From NCBI GenBank assembly GCA_964401045.1, contig CAYNXB010000121.1:1-6112 (forward strand): a DNA stretch of 6,112 nucleotides, read 5' to 3'. The notes below the pieces were generated by a model. That model was given only the letters and a program-made list of their open reading frames with translations. It did no database searches and was not told the DNA's origin. Shown piece by piece: positions 1 to 5,087 of the stretch. A program made the position numbers and the translations under genes. This DNA is from CAYNXB01 sp964401045. GTDB taxonomy: Bacteria > Pseudomonadota > Alphaproteobacteria > Sphingomonadales > Sphingomonadaceae. The stretch's first letter is position 1. Each line of letters begins with the position of its first letter.

Positions 1-23
1 CACCCACCCAACTTTCCTTCTTG

Positions 24-36
24 TTTACCATTTACC
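24..36 (+). promoter_or_regulatory. Possible degenerate CtrA-type box upstream of cpaF
   Basis: Two TTTACC units lie 7 nt apart (24-29 and 31-36) in the only clearly AT-rich stretch before cpaF. The first unit with its next two bases, TTTACCAT, differs by one base from the known CtrA half-motif TTAACCAT. CtrA controls pilus and flagellar genes in Caulobacter and other alphaproteobacteria, so a site here would make sense. The match is imperfect and no convincing -35/-10 pair accompanies it, so this is a weak inference. Confidence 0.2.
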
Positions 37-57
37 GATAGTGCCTGCAGGCATCGA

Positions 58-73
58 CCCGGCGCGTGCCGGG
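58..73 (+). other. Small hairpin in the cpaF leader
   Basis: CCCGGC (58-63) and GCCGGG (68-73) form a perfect 6-bp GC stem with a GCGT loop. It lies about 40 nt before the preferred cpaF start at 114. It contains the alternative GTG at 66, which argues against GTG as the start. With no T-run it is not a standard terminator. It may be an mRNA leader structure or chance in GC-rich DNA. Confidence 0.25.
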
Positions 74-113
74 GGGACGGAATTTGGACGATGATCGACT
101 GGCGGGGTCTCCA

Positions 114-1637
114 ATGAGCGCATTCGGGCGAAAGAGCGGAGTCGGCGGCATGAGTGCCGGCGCGCGCCCGAGCTTTGGCGTCGCGCGTCCGATGAAGGGC
201 GACGGGCGGCCGGCGCCGCAGGCTCGCCAGCCGGGTGGCGGACAGTTCCCTCCCCTTCCGGGCGAAGAAGCCTCCGGCGGCATGCCGCAGGGCGCACCGC
301 TTAAGGGCGACGCGATGAGTCGGTTGGCCGATCGCGCCAACCAGATTCACGAAGGCCATCACCATCCCGAAGGCTTCGAAGCGAGCGTCCACAAGATCAA
401 GGAGCAGGTGCTGCCGCGCCTGCTCGAACGCGTCGATCCCGAAGCCGCCGCGACGCTGACCAAGGACGAACTGTCCGAGGAATTTCGTCCGATCATCATG
501 GAGGTGCTGGCCGAACTCAAGGTCACCCTCAACCGCCGCGAGCAATTCGCGCTCGAGAAGGTGCTGATCGACGAGTTGCTCGGCTTCGGCCCGCTCGAGG
601 AGCTGCTCGGCGACCCGGACGTGTCCGACATTATGGTCAACGGCCCGGACCAGACTTACATCGAAAAGAAGGGCAAGCTGTCGCTCGCGCCGATCCGTTT
701 CCGTGACGAGCAGCACCTGTTCCAGATCGCCCAGCGCATCGTCAATCAGGTCGGTCGCCGCGTCGACCAGACCACGCCGCTGGCCGACGCGCGCCTCAAG
801 GACGGCAGCCGCGTCAACGTGATCGTTCCGCCGCTCTCCCTGCGCGGCACGGCGATCTCGATCCGTAAGTTTTCCGAGAAGCCGATCACGCTCGACATGC
901 TCCGGGACTTCGGCTCGATGTCCGACAAGATGTGCACCGTGCTCAAGATCGCGGGCGCGTGCCGGATGAACGTGGTCGTCTCAGGCGGCACGGGCTCGGG
1001 CAAGACCACCATGCTCAACGCCATGTCGAAGATGATCGACCCGGGCGAGCGCGTGCTGACGATCGAGGACGCGGCCGAGCTTCGGCTGCAGCAGCCGCAC
1101 TGGCTGCCGCTCGAAACCCGTCCGCCGAACCTCGAAGGCCAGGGCGCGATCAGCATCGGCGATCTGGTGAAGAACGCCCTGCGTATGCGCCCTGACCGCA
1201 TCATCCTGGGCGAGATTCGTGGCGCCGAAGCGTTCGACCTTCTCGCGGCGATGAACACCGGCCACGACGGATCGATGTGTACGCTCCACGCCAACAGCCC
1301 GCGCGAGTGCCTGGGCCGCATGGAGAACATGATCCTGATGGGCGACATCAAGATCCCCAAGGAGGCGATCAGCCGCCAGATCGCGGAATCGGTCGATCTG
1401 ATCGTCCAGGTCAAGCGCCTGCGCGATGGCTCGCGCCGTACCACCAACATCACCGAAGTGATCGGCATGGAAGGCGAAGTGATCGTCACCCAGGAGCTGT
1501 TCAACTTCGAGTATCTCGACGAGAACGAGGAGGGGAAGATCCTCGGCGAGTTCCGCTCGTCCGGCCTGCGCCCCTATACGCTTGAAAAGGCGCGCCAGTT
1601 CGGCTTCGACCAGGCCTATCTCGAGGCGTGTCTCTGA
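114..1637 (+). CDS. cpaF: Tad/Flp pilus assembly ATPase CpaF (type II/IV secretion ATPase)
   Basis: Cytoplasmic hexameric ATPase of the GspE/VirB11 superfamily that powers assembly of Flp/Tad pili at the inner membrane. The 507-residue product has a flexible Gly/Pro/Arg-rich N-terminus (about 1-80) and an N-terminal domain including FGPLEELLGDPDVSDIMVNG (from about 157). The Walker A motif GGTGSGKTT is at 291-299 (Lys297). An acidic TIED box is at 316-319, a Walker-B-like ILGEIRG segment has Glu367, and a His box runs from NTGHDG (His384) to CTLHANS (His392). All catalytic motifs are intact. I chose ATG 114 because the N-terminus MSAFGRKSG resembles sphingomonad CpaF as I recall it, and GGCGGGG lies 6 nt upstream. 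An in-frame GTG at 66 has no ribosome site and sits in a hairpin. ATG 150, with GGAG 8 nt upstream, is another option. No tadB/tadC follows, and the next gene is convergent. The family call is firm; the exact start is less so. Confidence 0.96.
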   Translation: MSAFGRKSGVGGMSAGARPSFGVARPMKGDGRPAPQARQPGGGQFPPLPGEEASGGMPQGAPLKGDAMSRLADRANQIHEGHHHPEGFEASVHKIKEQVLPRLLERVDPEAAATLTKDELSEEFRPIIMEVLAELKVTLNRREQFALEKVLIDELLGFGPLEELLGDPDVSDIMVNGPDQTYIEKKGKLSLAPIRFRDEQHLFQIAQRIVNQVGRRVDQTTPLADARLKDGSRVNVIVPPLSLRGTAISIRKFSEKPITLDMLRDFGSMSDKMCTVLKIAGACRMNVVVSGGTGSGKTTMLNAMSKMIDPGERVLTIEDAAELRLQQPHWLPLETRPPNLEGQGAISIGDLVKNALRMRPDRIILGEIRGAEAFDLLAAMNTGHDGSMCTLHANSPRECLGRMENMILMGDIKIPKEAISRQIAESVDLIVQVKRLRDGSRRTTNITEVIGMEGEVIVTQELFNFEYLDENEEGKILGEFRSSGLRPYTLEKARQFGFDQAYLEACL

Positions 1638-1649
1638 CCTTCAAGCTGC

Positions 1650-1663
1650 TCCCCCATTGGGGA
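1650..1663. terminator. Weak candidate hairpin between convergent genes
   Basis: In the 39-nt gap between cpaF and the convergent small membrane gene, TCCCC (1650-1654) can pair with GGGGA (1659-1663) around a 4-nt loop. The stem is only 5 bp and no T-run follows on either strand. It is the only candidate terminator in the gap but is not a convincing one. Confidence 0.2.
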
Positions 1664-1676
1664 AGGGCCGGTTCGC

Positions 1677-1904
1677 CTAGTGACTTTTGATCGCGAACAG
1701 GAACGACGCGGCGGCTGCGAAAATCAGCAGCACCGATAGCGTCATCCACGGCATGCAGCCGATCTGTTCGGCGCGGGCGCGCTTGGAGCGGCGGCGGTCC
1801 CGCCAGATCGCGAAGGCGGCGAGCAGCAGGAACACGACGCCCCAGATCACGCCCCACGTGCCGCCACCGGCGAACAGCAGCCATTCGGGTTCGTAGTTTT
1901 CCAT
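1677..1904 (-). CDS. Small two-helix membrane protein of unknown function
   Basis: A 75-residue protein from the ATG at 1902-1904; I do not recognise its family. It has an acidic N-terminus (MENYEPEW), a hydrophobic helix at about 10-34, a strongly basic stretch WRDRRRSKRARAE (34-46), and a second helix at about 52-71 with a short tail IKSH. By the positive-inside rule the basic loop faces the cytoplasm and both ends face the periplasm, forming an inner-membrane hairpin. A longer version from GTG 1982 would add 26 residues without membrane character. It has a slightly better purine stretch upstream but would use up nearly all the divergent promoter space, so I prefer ATG 1904, although its Shine-Dalgarno is poor. 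It is convergent with cpaF and divergent from the transporter gene, so it is probably transcribed alone. Coding status rests on the coherent topology and on being the only sensible reading frame in the gap. Confidence 0.6.
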   Translation of the reverse strand: MENYEPEWLLFAGGGTWGVIWGVVFLLLAAFAIWRDRRRSKRARAEQIGCMPWMTLSVLLIFAAAASFLFAIKSH

Positions 1905-1965
1905 CCGGCGCGCAATATTGCCGCCCGCGGCCGACGGCAATCCCCGCTTTTGGCGTAGCGCACCG

Positions 1966-1993
1966 TTGATCGCGCGCGGCACCGTCCTATCCC
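1966..1993 (+). promoter_or_regulatory. Possible housekeeping promoter directly against the transporter start
   Basis: TTGATC (1966-1971) and TATCCC (1988-1993) are 16 nt apart and resemble -35 and -10 elements. The -10 ends 7 nt before the ATG at 2001, which would place the transcription start at or next to the start codon. The 96-nt divergent gap (1905-2000) holds no better candidate that I can see. The elements are only partial matches to consensus. Confidence 0.25.
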
Positions 1994-2000
1994 TTCAGCG

Positions 2001-2924
2001 ATGACCAGCGCCGTTCCACCGCATCACCCACTGCTGCCGCTTGCACTGCGGCTCGCGGCGATGGCGGCGATTGCGACCATGGCGCTGTTCGTGAAGCTCT
2101 CGGCCGATGCCGGCATCCACGTCGTGGAAGCGCTGTTCTGGCGGCAGGCGATCGGCATCCCGATGATCCTCGGCTGGCTGATCGCGCGCGGCCAGCTCGG
2201 CCTGATGCGGACCACGCGGCCCGGCGCGCAAGTGGTACGCACCGGATACGGCCTCGTCGGCATGTTGCTAAATTTCAGCGCGATCGGCCTGCTGCCGCTG
2301 GCCGAGGCGACCACGCTCAGTTTCACCTCGCCAATCTTCACCGTGCTGCTGTCGATCGTCCTGCTGCACGAGAACGTCGGCGTATGGCGCTGGACCGCGG
2401 TACTGCTTGGTTTTGCCGGCGTGCTCGTCATCGCCCAGCCGGGCGGCGGGCACATCCCGCTGGTCGGTGCAGCGGTGGGCCTGGGCGGCGCGTTCATGAT
2501 CGCGCTGATCTCGATCCAGATCGCGGACCTAAACCGCACCGAACGGCCGATCACCATCGTGTTCTGGTTCGCCTCGACCAGCACCGCAGCGCTGCTGGTG
2601 CCGGTGCTCCTGATCGGCGAGGCGCACGACCGCCATGAGTGGCTGCTGCTGCTCGCCATCGGCGTAAGCGGCAGCATCGGGCAACTGCTGCTGACGGCGA
2701 GCCTGCGGTTCGGCAAGATCGCGAGCGTGATCGTGATGGATTACTCGTCGCTCGCGTGGGCGACGATTTACGGCTGGCTGGTGTGGAACACGCTTCCGCC
2801 CGCGACCACCTGGCTCGGCACGCCGCTGATCATCGGCGCCGGGGCGGTAATCGGCTGGCGGGAACGGCAACGCCCCAAAGGGGCCGCGCCGATCGCGGAA
2901 CCCATCGGGCCTGACCCCGTTTAG
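2001..2924 (+). CDS. EamA/DMT-family transporter
   Basis: A 307-residue inner-membrane protein of the drug/metabolite transporter superfamily with about ten predicted helices in two EamA repeats (about 15-147 and 153-287). Family signatures include ALFWRQAIGIPMI (44-56) and the helix-loop LLPLAEATTLSFTSPIFTVLLSIVLLHE (97-124), followed by WRWTAVLLGFAGVLVIAQPGG (129-149). The repeat-2 counterpart includes GQLLLTASLRFGKIASVIVMDY (227-248). The spacing of PLAEAT, the charged residue closing the helix (HE), and GFAGV are typical of EamA repeats. The substrate cannot be read from sequence: relatives export amino acids, metabolites or drugs, and some import S-adenosylmethionine. ATG 2001 is needed for the complete first helix; the next Met (residue 21) would cut into it. 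There is no Shine-Dalgarno before 2001. The 3' end (GluPro...ProVal-stop) overlaps the promoter of the entericidin gene downstream. Confidence 0.92.
   Translation: MTSAVPPHHPLLPLALRLAAMAAIATMALFVKLSADAGIHVVEALFWRQAIGIPMILGWLIARGQLGLMRTTRPGAQVVRTGYGLVGMLLNFSAIGLLPLAEATTLSFTSPIFTVLLSIVLLHENVGVWRWTAVLLGFAGVLVIAQPGGGHIPLVGAAVGLGGAFMIALISIQIADLNRTERPITIVFWFASTSTAALLVPVLLIGEAHDRHEWLLLLAIGVSGSIGQLLLTASLRFGKIASVIVMDYSSLAWATIYGWLVWNTLPPATTWLGTPLIIGAGAVIGWRERQRPKGAAPIAEPIGPDPV
2897..2921 (+). promoter_or_regulatory. EcfG (general stress sigma factor) promoter for the entericidin gene
   Basis: GGAAC (2897-2901) and CGTT (2918-2921) are separated by exactly 16 nt. This matches the GGAAC-N16/17-CGTT consensus recognised by EcfG/SigT-type ECF sigma factors in alphaproteobacteria. 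It lies within the last nine codons of the transporter gene, with CGTT ending just before its TAG. The predicted transcription start at about 2927-2930 gives a leader of about 35 nt to the entericidin ATG at 2965. Scanning GGAAC on the plus strand and GTTCC for the minus strand, I saw no other correctly spaced pair in the window. Small entericidin genes are commonly reported members of the alphaproteobacterial general stress regulon, which fits this position. Confidence 0.75.
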
Positions 2925-2964
2925 CCCTCCGTCTGCTCATCTGAGTCCAGCAAAGGAGCGCATA

Positions 2965-3093
2965 ATGCTTCGTAAATTGATCCTCACGCTCGGCATCGGC
3001 GTCATCGCGCTGACCGCCACTGCCTGCAACACCGTGAAGGGTGCCGGCAAAGATGTCGAATCGGTCGGCGAAGCCGGCGATCGGGCACTCTAA
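2965..3093 (+). CDS. Entericidin-like small lipoprotein (EcnA/EcnB family)
   Basis: A 42-residue lipoprotein precursor. A strong Shine-Dalgarno (AAAGGAG, 2952-2958) lies 6 nt before the ATG. The N-terminus MLRK is followed by a hydrophobic signal segment (5-20) and a lipobox ATAC with Cys21 as the lipidation site, giving a mature peptide of 22 residues. The mature start CNTVKGAGKDVESVGEAG is the entericidin family signature (CNTxxGxGxDVxxxG). In E. coli, EcnA and EcnB form an antidote/toxin pair of membrane lipoproteins. Here there is one gene without a partner, as is usual in alphaproteobacteria, where the role is unclear and probably linked to envelope stress. Asp is absent at mature position +2 (it is Asn22), so outer-membrane sorting is possible. 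A dedicated EcfG-type promoter lies 44 nt upstream and a strong terminator hairpin lies 30 nt downstream, making a self-contained stress-induced unit. Confidence 0.93.
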   Translation: MLRKLILTLGIGVIALTATACNTVKGAGKDVESVGEAGDRAL

Positions 3094-3122
3094 CCCGCTC
3101 CTCGACCTATCGATCGTAAGCT

Positions 3123-3156
3123 CAGGCGCCCGCCGGGATCACCCGGCGGGCGCCTG
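3123..3156. terminator. Strong hairpin terminator shared by convergent units
   Basis: CAGGCGCCCGCCGGG (3123-3137) pairs perfectly with its complement at 3142-3156 around an ATCA loop: 15 bp, nearly all GC. It sits between the entericidin stop (3093) and the stop of the convergent NAD(P)-binding protein (3167-3169). On the plus strand it is followed by a short T-containing stretch (GATTTTC at 3162-3168) rather than an immediate T-run. On the minus strand there is no T-run. It probably ends entericidin transcription and blocks read-through in both directions. Confidence 0.8.
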
Positions 3157-3166
3157 CATATGATTT

Positions 3167-3871
3167 TCAGGCGTTTTCTTCGTCCAGCGAGGGCAAACGG
3201 CGCGCGGCGCGACGAATTGCCTCGTTATCGTGGATGAAACGGCCAGCAGCCTTCTCGCGCGCCAGTTGCAGGATCCCGCGGGCAACCTCGCGCGCACGGA
3301 TCGAGCGATTCTGGCTCAAGCCACCTTGCCGCAGCAGGTCGATAACCGGGCTGGCGACGATGCCGATCCGTTCACCCAAGCCCCGGTCGCTGCCGCGCGG
3401 CCCCCGCAGCAGGCCGGGGCGCATGATGTCGAGGCGGCGAAACTTCATCTTGATCAGCGCATCCTCGACCTCGCCCTTCACCTGCAGGTAGAGATCGTCG
3501 CGCGAGTGGCGGTTGGCGCCGGCCGCGCTGACCGCGATCCACTGCGGCACTTCGGCCTCGCGCGCGGCGCGGGCGGTGGCGAGCACCAGTTCCTGATCGA
3601 CCGCGCGGAACTCCTCTTCGCTCTCGCCGGCCTTCTGCCAGGTGGTTCCGACCGCGCAGGCCAGCGTCTCCGGAGCGATGTCGGCAATCGCCTCGCCCCA
3701 GCGCGACGGCTCGCATACCACCAGCTGGCTGCGACCGCCCATCGGCAGCGGGAATGCGCGCCGCCCGAGCGCAACTACTCGCAAGTCCGCCCGTCCGAGC
3801 GCTTCCTCCAGCACGCGAGTGCCGACGAGCCCGCTCGCGCCGATCAGCACCATCGTTCGCGGCTCAGACAT
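3167..3871 (-). CDS. TIP30/HTATIP2-like atypical SDR, NAD(P)-binding protein
   Basis: A 234-residue Rossmann-fold protein. Its cofactor motif GASGLVG (Gly11, Gly14, Gly17) is at the first beta-alpha turn, preceded by MVLI and followed at the end of strand 2 by ALGRRAF (34-40), where the arginines suggest NADP(H). The order of later segments follows the human HTATIP2/TIP30 family: AVGTTWQKAG (73-82), FRAVDQELVL (89-98), a Ser-containing strand WIAVSAAGA (111-119), YLQVKGEVE (128-136) carrying the YxxxK pair Tyr128/Lys132, then RLDIMRPGLLRG (146-157). Substrate is unknown; bacterial relatives are annotated only as oxidoreductases or NAD(P)H-binding proteins. The ATG at 3871 has GGAGGGG 7 nt upstream and overlaps the dgt-like stop by 8 nt (ATGTCTGA), indicating translational coupling. 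An in-frame extension to 3925 lies wholly inside the dgt-like gene and lacks family character. Confidence 0.9.
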   Translation of the reverse strand: MSEPRTMVLIGASGLVGTRVLEEALGRADLRVVALGRRAFPLPMGGRSQLVVCEPSRWGEAIADIAPETLACAVGTTWQKAGESEEEFRAVDQELVLATARAAREAEVPQWIAVSAAGANRHSRDDLYLQVKGEVEDALIKMKFRRLDIMRPGLLRGPRGSDRGLGERIGIVASPVIDLLRQGGLSQNRSIRAREVARGILQLAREKAAGRFIHDNEAIRRAARRLPSLDEENA

Positions 3872-5024
3872 TGGACAACCCCTCCGGCGCGTGGCCGAAT
3901 ATGCGCTGGTACTCGCCGATCGCATAGCGATCCGTCATTCCGGCGATGAAGTCCGCGATATGGCGGCTGCGCGCCGGTTCCGCTGCCGGCAGGCCGGCCC
4001 GCCAGGCATCGGGCAAGTGCGCCGGCGCATCGGTGTAGGCAACGAACAACGCGGCGACGACTTCACGCGCTTTCGCCGACGTGGCGGCCTGTTCCGGGTG
4101 GAAATACAGCCGATCGTACATCAGGCGCTTGAGGCTCCGCTCTTGCGCCGCCATCTCCGTCGAGAATTCAGCCAGCGACCGTCCCGCAGCGCGGACATCC
4201 TCGATCGAGGCGATGCCCTGCACGTTGCCGCGCGTGGTCGAGATAATATCGTTCACCATCAAGCCGATCTGGTTCCTCACCAGCTCGCGCAACTGGCGCT
4301 CCCGGGGCGCGGCGGGAAAGCGCTTTTCGACGCCGCGCCACTGGTCGGCGACGAAATCCAGCTCCAGCAGATCGTCGAGAGCGAGAAACCCGGCGCGCAA
4401 CCCGTCGTCGATGTCGTGGTTATCGTATGCGATGTCGTCGGCCACCGCGGCGACCTGCGCCTCGAGGGATGGCCAATCGTGGAGCGCGAGCGGGAACGCC
4501 GCATCGAGCTCGGCTAGCGCCCACGTAGGCTTCGCGACCGGACCATTGTGCTTGGCGAGCCCTTCCAGCACCTCCCAGGTCAGGTTCAGCCCTTCGTGCC
4601 CTGGATAGGGACTTTCGAGCCGCATCAAGGCACGCAAGGTATGTGCGTTGTGATCGAACCCGCCGTGCGTCCGCATCGCCTCGTTCAACGCGCCCTCGCC
4701 GGCGTGGCCGAACGGCGGGTGGCCGATGTCGTGCGCAAGGCACAGGGCTTCGGTGAGGTCTTCGTCGAGCCCCAGTGCGCGAGCTATCACTCGCCCGATC
4801 TGCGCGACTTCCAGGCTGTGGGTCAGGCGGACGCGGTAGTGGTCGCCATCGGGCACGATGAACACCTGAGTCTTGTGGCGCAGGCGGCGGAAGGCGATCG
4901 AATGGATGATGCGATCACGATCGCGCTGGAATGCGCTGCGCGGCCCGCGTGCCCCGCCCGCCTCAAGCGCGAACTCGCGTCCGCGCGAACGGTCGGGATC
5001 GGCGGCGAAGGGAGCACGGCCCAT
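3864..5024 (-). CDS. dgt: Deoxyguanosinetriphosphate triphosphohydrolase-like protein (HD-domain dNTPase)
   Basis: A cytoplasmic metal-dependent HD hydrolase that cleaves dNTPs to deoxynucleoside and tripolyphosphate, helping set dNTP pools. The 386-residue length fits the shorter alphaproteobacterial dNTPase-like group, not the roughly 505-residue E. coli Dgt. Motifs in order are: RDRDRIIHSIAFRRLRHKTQVF (34-55), RLTHSLEV with metal ligand His69, LAHDIGHPPFGHAGE with His98-Asp99 plus His102 and His107, GFDHNAHTLR (122-131), VADDIAYDNHDIDD with Asp197 as the likely fourth ligand, and the C-terminal GMTDRYAI (362-369). The complete H...HD...D set suggests an active enzyme. Substrate range and any allosteric dNTP site cannot be judged. 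ATG 5024 is the only Met before the conserved core but has no clear Shine-Dalgarno. Its stop overlaps the start of the SDR-like gene by 8 nt. A 63-nt gap separates it from the racemase-family gene upstream. Confidence 0.95.
   Translation of the reverse strand: MGRAPFAADPDRSRGREFALEAGGARGPRSAFQRDRDRIIHSIAFRRLRHKTQVFIVPDGDHYRVRLTHSLEVAQIGRVIARALGLDEDLTEALCLAHDIGHPPFGHAGEGALNEAMRTHGGFDHNAHTLRALMRLESPYPGHEGLNLTWEVLEGLAKHNGPVAKPTWALAELDAAFPLALHDWPSLEAQVAAVADDIAYDNHDIDDGLRAGFLALDDLLELDFVADQWRGVEKRFPAAPRERQLRELVRNQIGLMVNDIISTTRGNVQGIASIEDVRAAGRSLAEFSTEMAAQERSLKRLMYDRLYFHPEQAATSAKAREVVAALFVAYTDAPAHLPDAWRAGLPAAEPARSRHIADFIAGMTDRYAIGEYQRIFGHAPEGLSNV
3879..3885 (-). promoter_or_regulatory. Shine-Dalgarno fixing the start of the SDR-like gene
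   Basis: Read on the minus strand, GGAGGGG lies 7 nt before the ATG at 3871-3869, inside the 3' end of the dgt-like coding region. It decides the 234-residue start over an upstream in-frame Met and supports re-initiation by ribosomes finishing the dgt-like gene. Confidence 0.75.
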
Positions 5025-5070
5025 GCGCGGCGGGCTAATTGTTGCACGCGCAGCTTACAATCATAAACGG

Positions 5071-5083
5071 CGGCGTTTCGCCG
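5071..5083 (-). terminator. Weak hairpin between the racemase-family and dgt-like genes
   Basis: CGGCG (5071-5075) and CGCCG (5079-5083) form a 5-bp stem with a 3-nt loop just after the racemase-family stop, in the 63-nt gap before the dgt-like gene. On the minus strand it is followed a few bases later by GTTTAT, a poor T-tract. It may attenuate read-through, but as a terminator it is marginal. Confidence 0.2.
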
Positions 5084-5087
5084 GGAT

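Noticed and set aside
42..53. 12-nt palindrome TGCCTGCAGGCA upstream of cpaF
   Set aside because: A single short palindrome with no loop and no second copy. It could be an operator but nothing else supports it.
66..113. N-terminal extension of CpaF from GTG 66 (16 extra residues)
   Set aside because: There is no ribosome site before the GTG, which sits in a small GC hairpin. The extension has no family character, while ATG 114 begins a typical CpaF N-terminus.
1..117. Plus-strand frame open from position 1 to a TGA at 115-117, overlapping the cpaF ATG as ATGA, possibly the end of an upstream gene
   Set aside because: The translation is Cys/Arg/Pro-rich and resembles no CpaE or other pilus protein C-terminus, and the first 40 nt have AT-rich, non-coding composition. 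The overlap is probably chance, but sequence to the left would settle it.
746..1504. Long minus-strand open frame (252 codons) opposite cpaF
   Set aside because: An antisense shadow of a well-conserved gene in high-GC DNA. Its Ser/Arg-rich composition has no recognisable domain.
2024..2716. Long minus-strand open frame (230 codons) opposite the transporter
   Set aside because: A shadow frame of the EamA transporter, Ser/Pro/Thr-rich with no coherent motif.
3872..3925. 18-residue N-terminal extension of the SDR-like protein
   Set aside because: It lies wholly within the dgt-like coding sequence, is Ser/Arg-rich, and the ATG at 3871 has a strong Shine-Dalgarno.
3642..4517. Plus-strand open frame of 291 codons opposite the SDR-like and dgt-like genes
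   Set aside because: It spans the junction of two clearly identified minus-strand genes and has no recognisable domain. It is a consequence of GC-rich codon bias.
5038..5061. ATTGT / ACAAT inverted repeat upstream of the dgt-like gene, considered as an operator
   Set aside because: The arms are only 5 bp with a 14-nt gap, and the inner TGC/GCA pair is not centred on the same axis. This is expected by chance in the one AT-richer patch there.
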